Under the pieces are notes generated by a model. The model made no database searches, was not told where the DNA came from, and worked only from the letters and a program-made list of their open reading frames with translations. Of a stretch of DNA of 9,689 nt, positions 6,313-9,689 are shown piece after piece. The DNA comes from JBFHES01 sp041584015 (GTDB lineage Bacteria; Bacteroidota; Bacteroidia; Bacteroidales; M50B96), in assembly GCA_041584015.1 (NCBI GenBank), contig JBFHES010000185.1, forward strand, positions 1 to 9,689. The letters run 5' to 3'. The first letter of the stretch is position 1. Each line of letters opens with the position of its first letter. The position numbers and the translations under genes are program-made.

Positions 6313-9246
6313 TTACTAAACTGCCACACATATTACAGCTTTAAATACGGCGCGCTTTCCATTGAAGAACTGCTCGACGAAACAACTGCTCTGGGCTACG
6401 ACTCCATTGCACTAACAGATATAAACAATACCTCAGCCTGCATCGATTTTATTCGACGTGCAGCCGAATACAAGCTGCATCCGGTTATAGGCATTGATTT
6501 TAGAAATGGCGTAAATCAGCAATTTGTTGGGATTGCTAAAAACAACGAAGGCTTTCGCGAGTTAAACGAATTCTTCACTCCCTTCCGACACAGCGGCACT
6601 CCACTCCCACCTGCAGCGCCCGTTTTTGATAATGTATATGTTGTATATCCATTTAGCACTGCCGATCGCGAATTAAAAGAAAACGAGTTTATGGGTGTCA
6701 GTACCGAAACTCTTAAAAAGTTGCCCTTTTGCAGCTGGAAAGATAAAGTTGACAAACTGGTAATTATGCAAACAGCTACTTTTCGGAACAAGCGCGATTA
6801 CAACATTCACAGGCTTATGAGAGCCATTGGTCAAAACACCCTCTTAAGTAAGTTACCTAAAACCGAGCAAGCATCTCCCAACGATCTGTTCATTACAAAA
6901 GATGAACTATTGGCAACTTTTGCAAACTACCCGGAGATTATTGAAAACACGCAGGAATTACTCCGTAATTGTAAAATCGATTTCGAATTTGGGAAAAATA
7001 AGAACAAGCGATTTTTTAGTTCATCGGAAGAAGAAGACTTCATCCTCTTGCAACAAGAATGCATGAAAGGGCTACCCTACCGATACAAACAAACTGACAC
7101 AACAGTTATTGAGCGTGTAAACAAAGAGCTAAAAGTGATACGGGAATTAGGCTTTTGTGCTTATTTCCTCATCAACCTGGATATTGTAAACTATGCCCGA
7201 AGCAAGAATTATTTTTACGTTGGACGAGGCAGTGGAGCCAACAGCGTAGTAGCCTATCTACTGCGCATCACCAATGTCGATCCCATTGAGCTCGACCTCT
7301 ACTTTGAGCGTTTCATCAATCCTTACCGAACAAGCCCGCCCGATTTCGACATTGACTTTTCGTGGACCGACCGCGACGATGTAACTGAATACATTTTTAA
7401 ACGCTACGGAAATACGCACACGGCACTACTTGGCACTTACATTACCTACAACCACAAATCGGCTTTTCGCGAGATTGGGAAAGTATTTGGTTTGCCCGAC
7501 GAAGAAATTACGCGCCTGCAAAAAGACCCAAATCCGGCACGCGCCGATGAGTACGGAAAATGGGTAATCAAATACAGTCAGTACATTACGGGTTTCCCGA
7601 GCCATTGCAGCATTCACTCCAGTGGCATTATTATTTCCGAAACACCCATCAGTAATTTTACATCCACCGAAATGCTGCCCAAAGGTTTTCCATCAACACA
7701 ATTTGATATGCAAGTGGCAGAAGATGTTGGTCTGCACAAGTTCGATATTCTTAGTCAGCGCGGCTTAAGCAAAATTAAAGACTCGCTCGAGTTCATAAAA
7801 AAAAACCAGGGTGCCGAAGTTGACATTCACAATGTAAACCTGTTTATGGAAGATCCGGAAGTTAAGCAATCGCTAAAATCAGGCAAAGCCATTGGCTGCT
7901 TTTATGTTGAATCGCCAGCCATGCGCATGTTGCTTACCAAACTAAAAGCCGAAGACTACAAACGACTGGTTGCTGCCAGTTCAATTATTCGTCCGGGGGT
8001 ATCGAAAAGTGGTATGATGCGCGAATACATCGAACGCTTTCAGGATGTATCGAAACGCGAACGGGCACGCAAAGCCATTCCTGAAATGTACAAGATACTG
8101 GAAGAAACTTACGGTGTAATGGTGTATCAGGAAGATGTAATTAAAGTGGCACACTATTTTGCAGGATTAAGTCTTGATGAAGCTGACATTTTACGGCGAG
8201 GCATGTCGTGGAAGTTCAGGCAGCGAAACGAGTTTTGGAAAATACGCGACAAGTTTTTTGCCAACTGCAATGAAAAAGGCTACGGCCGAAAAACCATCGA
8301 CGACATTTGGCGCCAGATAGAAAGTTTTGCCAATTATGCATTTGCCAAGGGACACTCAGCCAGTTATGCCGTAGAGAGCTTTCAGGCACTTTACCTTAAA
8401 GTTTACTATCCGCTGGAATATATGGTGGCTACGGTAAACAATGGCGGTGGGTTTTATTCGCCACAGCTTTACCTGCACGAGGCAAAAATGAATGGAGGCA
8501 TTATTGAACCACCCTGCGTTAACAGGAGCAATTGGGCATCAACCATTGATGGCAAACATATTTACCTGGGCTTTTCGCTACTACACGAGCTGGAACGCGA
8601 CACAGGTAAAAAGCTACTAAGCGATCGGCAGACAAACGGCGCTTTCGCTAACCTCAAGGATTTTACTCAACGTATCCCCATCTCGCTCGAACAACTGATC
8701 ATCCTCATTCGTATTGGAGCCTTCCGTTTTACCCAAAAAGGGAAAAAAGAATTGCTTTGGGATGTGCATTTCCTCTTGGGGGCATCGAAAAAAACCAAAC
8801 CAGAGAAAACTCTTTTCAATCCGGAAGTAAAAGAATTTAGTCTGCCGGAATTATGGAAGCATGAACTGGAAGATGCTTTTGATCAAATAGAGCTACTCGG
8901 ATTTCCGCTGGTGTCGCCCTTTAAATTACTTAAAGAACCTCCCATACAAAACCTGCTGGCAAGAGATTTACCTGCAAAACTAAATCAACACATTGGACTA
9001 ACAGCCCAGCTGGTTCACCGAAAAGGCACACGCACCAGCAAAGGAGACGGCATGTACTTTGGCACCTGGCTCGACGAAGAAGGCCATTGGATTGACACCG
9101 TGCACTTTCCTCCGGTGAGCAAACGTTTTCCGTTCCGGGGGCCTGGCTGTTATGCCATATCAGGTAAGGTTGTTGAAGAATACGGTTTTGTAAGCATTGA
9201 GGTTGAAAGCATGGAACGCCTGCAAACCAGAAGCATTGAAGATTAA
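6310..9246 (+). CDS. dnaE2: DnaE2-like error-prone DNA polymerase III alpha subunit (TTG start)
   Basis: This 978-residue C-family polymerase probably extends synthesis past lesions together with the Y-family polymerase. The PHP domain (about 1-220) is recognisable but its metal ligands are eroded: NCHTYYS replaces the usual HLHTxYS and LTDIN replaces LTDHG. The polymerase core is intact: GRGSGANS at 305-312, the acidic PPDFDIDF at 343-350 (D345, D347, D349), and KFDIL with D479, matching the E. coli catalytic triad region. The fingers include YQEDV (606-610) and the YAFAKGHSASYA segment (676-687). A helix-hairpin-helix region lies near 781-804, ELLGFPL at 861-867, and an OB-fold at about 893-970. 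It lacks the tau-binding C-terminus and is shorter than E. coli DnaE (1160), as accessory alpha subunits are. A stop at 6298-6300 leaves TTG at 6310 as the only start that keeps the family's N-terminus (family proteins typically begin MxLNCHTYYSF). It is 113 bp below dinB. The DnaE2 assignment rests on size, PHP loss and context. Confidence 0.88.
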   Translation: MLLNCHTYYSFKYGALSIEELLDETTALGYDSIALTDINNTSACIDFIRRAAEYKLHPVIGIDFRNGVNQQFVGIAKNNEGFRELNEFFTPFRHSGTPLPPAAPVFDNVYVVYPFSTADRELKENEFMGVSTETLKKLPFCSWKDKVDKLVIMQTATFRNKRDYNIHRLMRAIGQNTLLSKLPKTEQASPNDLFITKDELLATFANYPEIIENTQELLRNCKIDFEFGKNKNKRFFSSSEEEDFILLQQECMKGLPYRYKQTDTTVIERVNKELKVIRELGFCAYFLINLDIVNYARSKNYFYVGRGSGANSVVAYLLRITNVDPIELDLYFERFINPYRTSPPDFDIDFSWTDRDDVTEYIFKRYGNTHTALLGTYITYNHKSAFREIGKVFGLPDEEITRLQKDPNPARADEYGKWVIKYSQYITGFPSHCSIHSSGIIISETPISNFTSTEMLPKGFPSTQFDMQVAEDVGLHKFDILSQRGLSKIKDSLEFIKKNQGAEVDIHNVNLFMEDPEVKQSLKSGKAIGCFYVESPAMRMLLTKLKAEDYKRLVAASSIIRPGVSKSGMMREYIERFQDVSKRERARKAIPEMYKILEETYGVMVYQEDVIKVAHYFAGLSLDEADILRRGMSWKFRQRNEFWKIRDKFFANCNEKGYGRKTIDDIWRQIESFANYAFAKGHSASYAVESFQALYLKVYYPLEYMVATVNNGGGFYSPQLYLHEAKMNGGIIEPPCVNRSNWASTIDGKHIYLGFSLLHELERDTGKKLLSDRQTNGAFANLKDFTQRIPISLEQLIILIRIGAFRFTQKGKKELLWDVHFLLGASKKTKPEKTLFNPEVKEFSLPELWKHELEDAFDQIELLGFPLVSPFKLLKEPPIQNLLARDLPAKLNQHIGLTAQLVHRKGTRTSKGDGMYFGTWLDEEGHWIDTVHFPPVSKRFPFRGPGCYAISGKVVEEYGFVSIEVESMERLQTRSIED

Positions 9247-9276
9247 TATTTGATGAAATACTTATTCGCTTTAAGC

Positions 9277-9284
9277 TATATTTG
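9277..9284 (+). promoter_or_regulatory. Candidate -7 promoter box for the GDPD lipoprotein gene
   Basis: TATATTTG matches TAnnTTTG perfectly and lies 19 bp before the chosen start. A TTTG at 9249-9252 could be the -33 element, but the 24-bp spacing is longer than usual. AAGGA at 9291-9295, 8 bp before the ATG, is the only good Shine-Dalgarno-like site in the window. Confidence 0.5.
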
Positions 9285-9303
9285 TATTTCAAGGACGATA
9301 CAT

Positions 9304-9689
9304 ATGAACCGGAAAAAAAACGCCCAACACAAATATTTACCCGCATTTGTTTTAATGCTACTCGTTTTAATGGGAGCCTGTCAACCCAAAGAGCAACACA
9401 CCCTGATACTTGGACACCGTGCCAATGGTGCCAAAGATGCACACCCAAACGAGCAATATGCGGAAAACTCCTTAAGTGCCATAAAACAAGGGCTTAAACA
9501 TTTCCATGGAATTGAAATAGACATACAAGCTTCCGCAGACGGAACACTCTGGATTTACCACGATCCTTACCTACCCGGAACAACAAGCTGTATTCCGCAA
9601 GCTAACGACTCTGAAATTGAAGCAATCAATGCCACATTACCAGCATACCAACAGCTTCAAAAGCTTAGTAATGTAATGCCCATTTTTAC
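9304..9689 (+). CDS. Glycerophosphodiester phosphodiesterase-family lipoprotein (3' end off the window)
   Basis: The 128 visible codons begin with a lipoprotein signal peptide: charged NRKK start, hydrophobic stretch, and MGAC with C26 as the likely lipidated cysteine. The mature protein should sit on the cell envelope. A GDPD domain starts directly after: GHRA (H38, R39), AENS (E54), EIDIQ (E71, D73), DG (79-80) and YHDP (H86, D87). These match the family's catalytic and metal-binding pattern HR...EN...E.D...HD. GDPD enzymes hydrolyse glycerophosphodiesters to glycerol 3-phosphate and an alcohol; the substrate here cannot be told. The ATG at 9304 is preferred because AAGGA lies 8 bp upstream and the signal peptide then begins normally. 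An in-frame ATG at 9253 would add 17 residues and lies upstream of the -7 box. The gene follows dnaE2 by 57 bp with no visible terminator, but its own promoter suggests it is not part of the damage cassette. Confidence 0.87.
   Translation, partial: MNRKKNAQHKYLPAFVLMLLVLMGACQPKEQHTLILGHRANGAKDAHPNEQYAENSLSAIKQGLKHFHGIEIDIQASADGTLWIYHDPYLPGTTSCIPQANDSEIEAINATLPAYQQLQKLSNVMPIF

Noticed and set aside
9253..9303. Upstream in-frame ATG as the start of the GDPD lipoprotein
   Set aside because: It would put 17 extra residues before the signal peptide and lies upstream of the likely promoter box, while the ATG at 9304 has a good AAGGA at 8 bp.
8930..9448. A 172-codon minus-strand frame across the end of dnaE2 and the start of the lipoprotein gene
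   Set aside because: It is antisense to two well-supported genes, has no domain signature, and is rich in Cys and Trp as chance antisense frames often are.
9282..9497. A 71-codon plus-strand frame overlapping the lipoprotein start
   Set aside because: It is a different frame from the lipoprotein, whose signal peptide and GDPD residues clearly define the coding frame.

Overview
The window looks like chromosomal DNA from a member of the Bacteroidota. Three things point there: SprB-type repeats in a large secreted surface protein, -7 promoter boxes of the form TAnnTTTG upstream of several genes, and AT-rich leaders that mostly lack a Shine-Dalgarno sequence. GC content is moderate to low. No RNA genes, transposases, integrases or CRISPR arrays were seen.

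Layout. (1) Positions 1-2801, minus strand: the first 933 codons of a very long exported protein. It has a signal peptide and then a composite repeat of about 290 residues, present three times, with a fourth copy running off the window edge. Each unit is a cysteine-bearing SprB-like repeat split by a module of about 115 residues, followed by a second SprB-like repeat. (2) Positions 2802-3329: about 530 bp with no convincing gene. (3) Positions 3330-6196 and 6310-9246: a DNA-damage-response cassette. Two genes run leftward: a self-cleaving LexA/CI-like repressor (XRE helix-turn-helix plus S24 peptidase) and, below it, an SRAP/HMCES/YedK-family protein that crosslinks to abasic sites. Two run rightward: a catalytically intact Y-family polymerase (DinB-like) and a DnaE2-like polymerase III alpha subunit with a degenerate PHP domain. 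(4) Positions 9304-9689, plus strand: the start of a lipoprotein with a glycerophosphodiester phosphodiesterase domain, cut by the window edge.

How the cassette may work. The 90-bp divergent region between repressor and dinB holds two near-identical 17-bp palindromes, TGTCTAAATTATAGACA and TGTCGATATTATCGACA. They abut or overlap a perfect -7 box for dinB, and the first lies just upstream of a perfect -7 box for the repressor. The simplest reading is that the repressor binds both sites, silencing itself and the polymerase genes, and cleaves itself after DNA damage. A promoter just upstream of the SRAP gene overlaps a degraded version of the same site. The arrangement recalls the imuA-imuB-dnaE2 mutagenesis cassettes of Proteobacteria. 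Here, however, no imuA is seen, the Y-family polymerase keeps its catalytic acidic residues, and the regulator is an XRE-type rather than a classical LexA. The regulatory links are inferred; the gene identities are well supported by motifs.

Other structure: the same 7-bp periodic repeat (CTTTNNN) occurs in both spacers inside the cassette, and dnaE2 can only start at a TTG codon close to its usual N-terminus.
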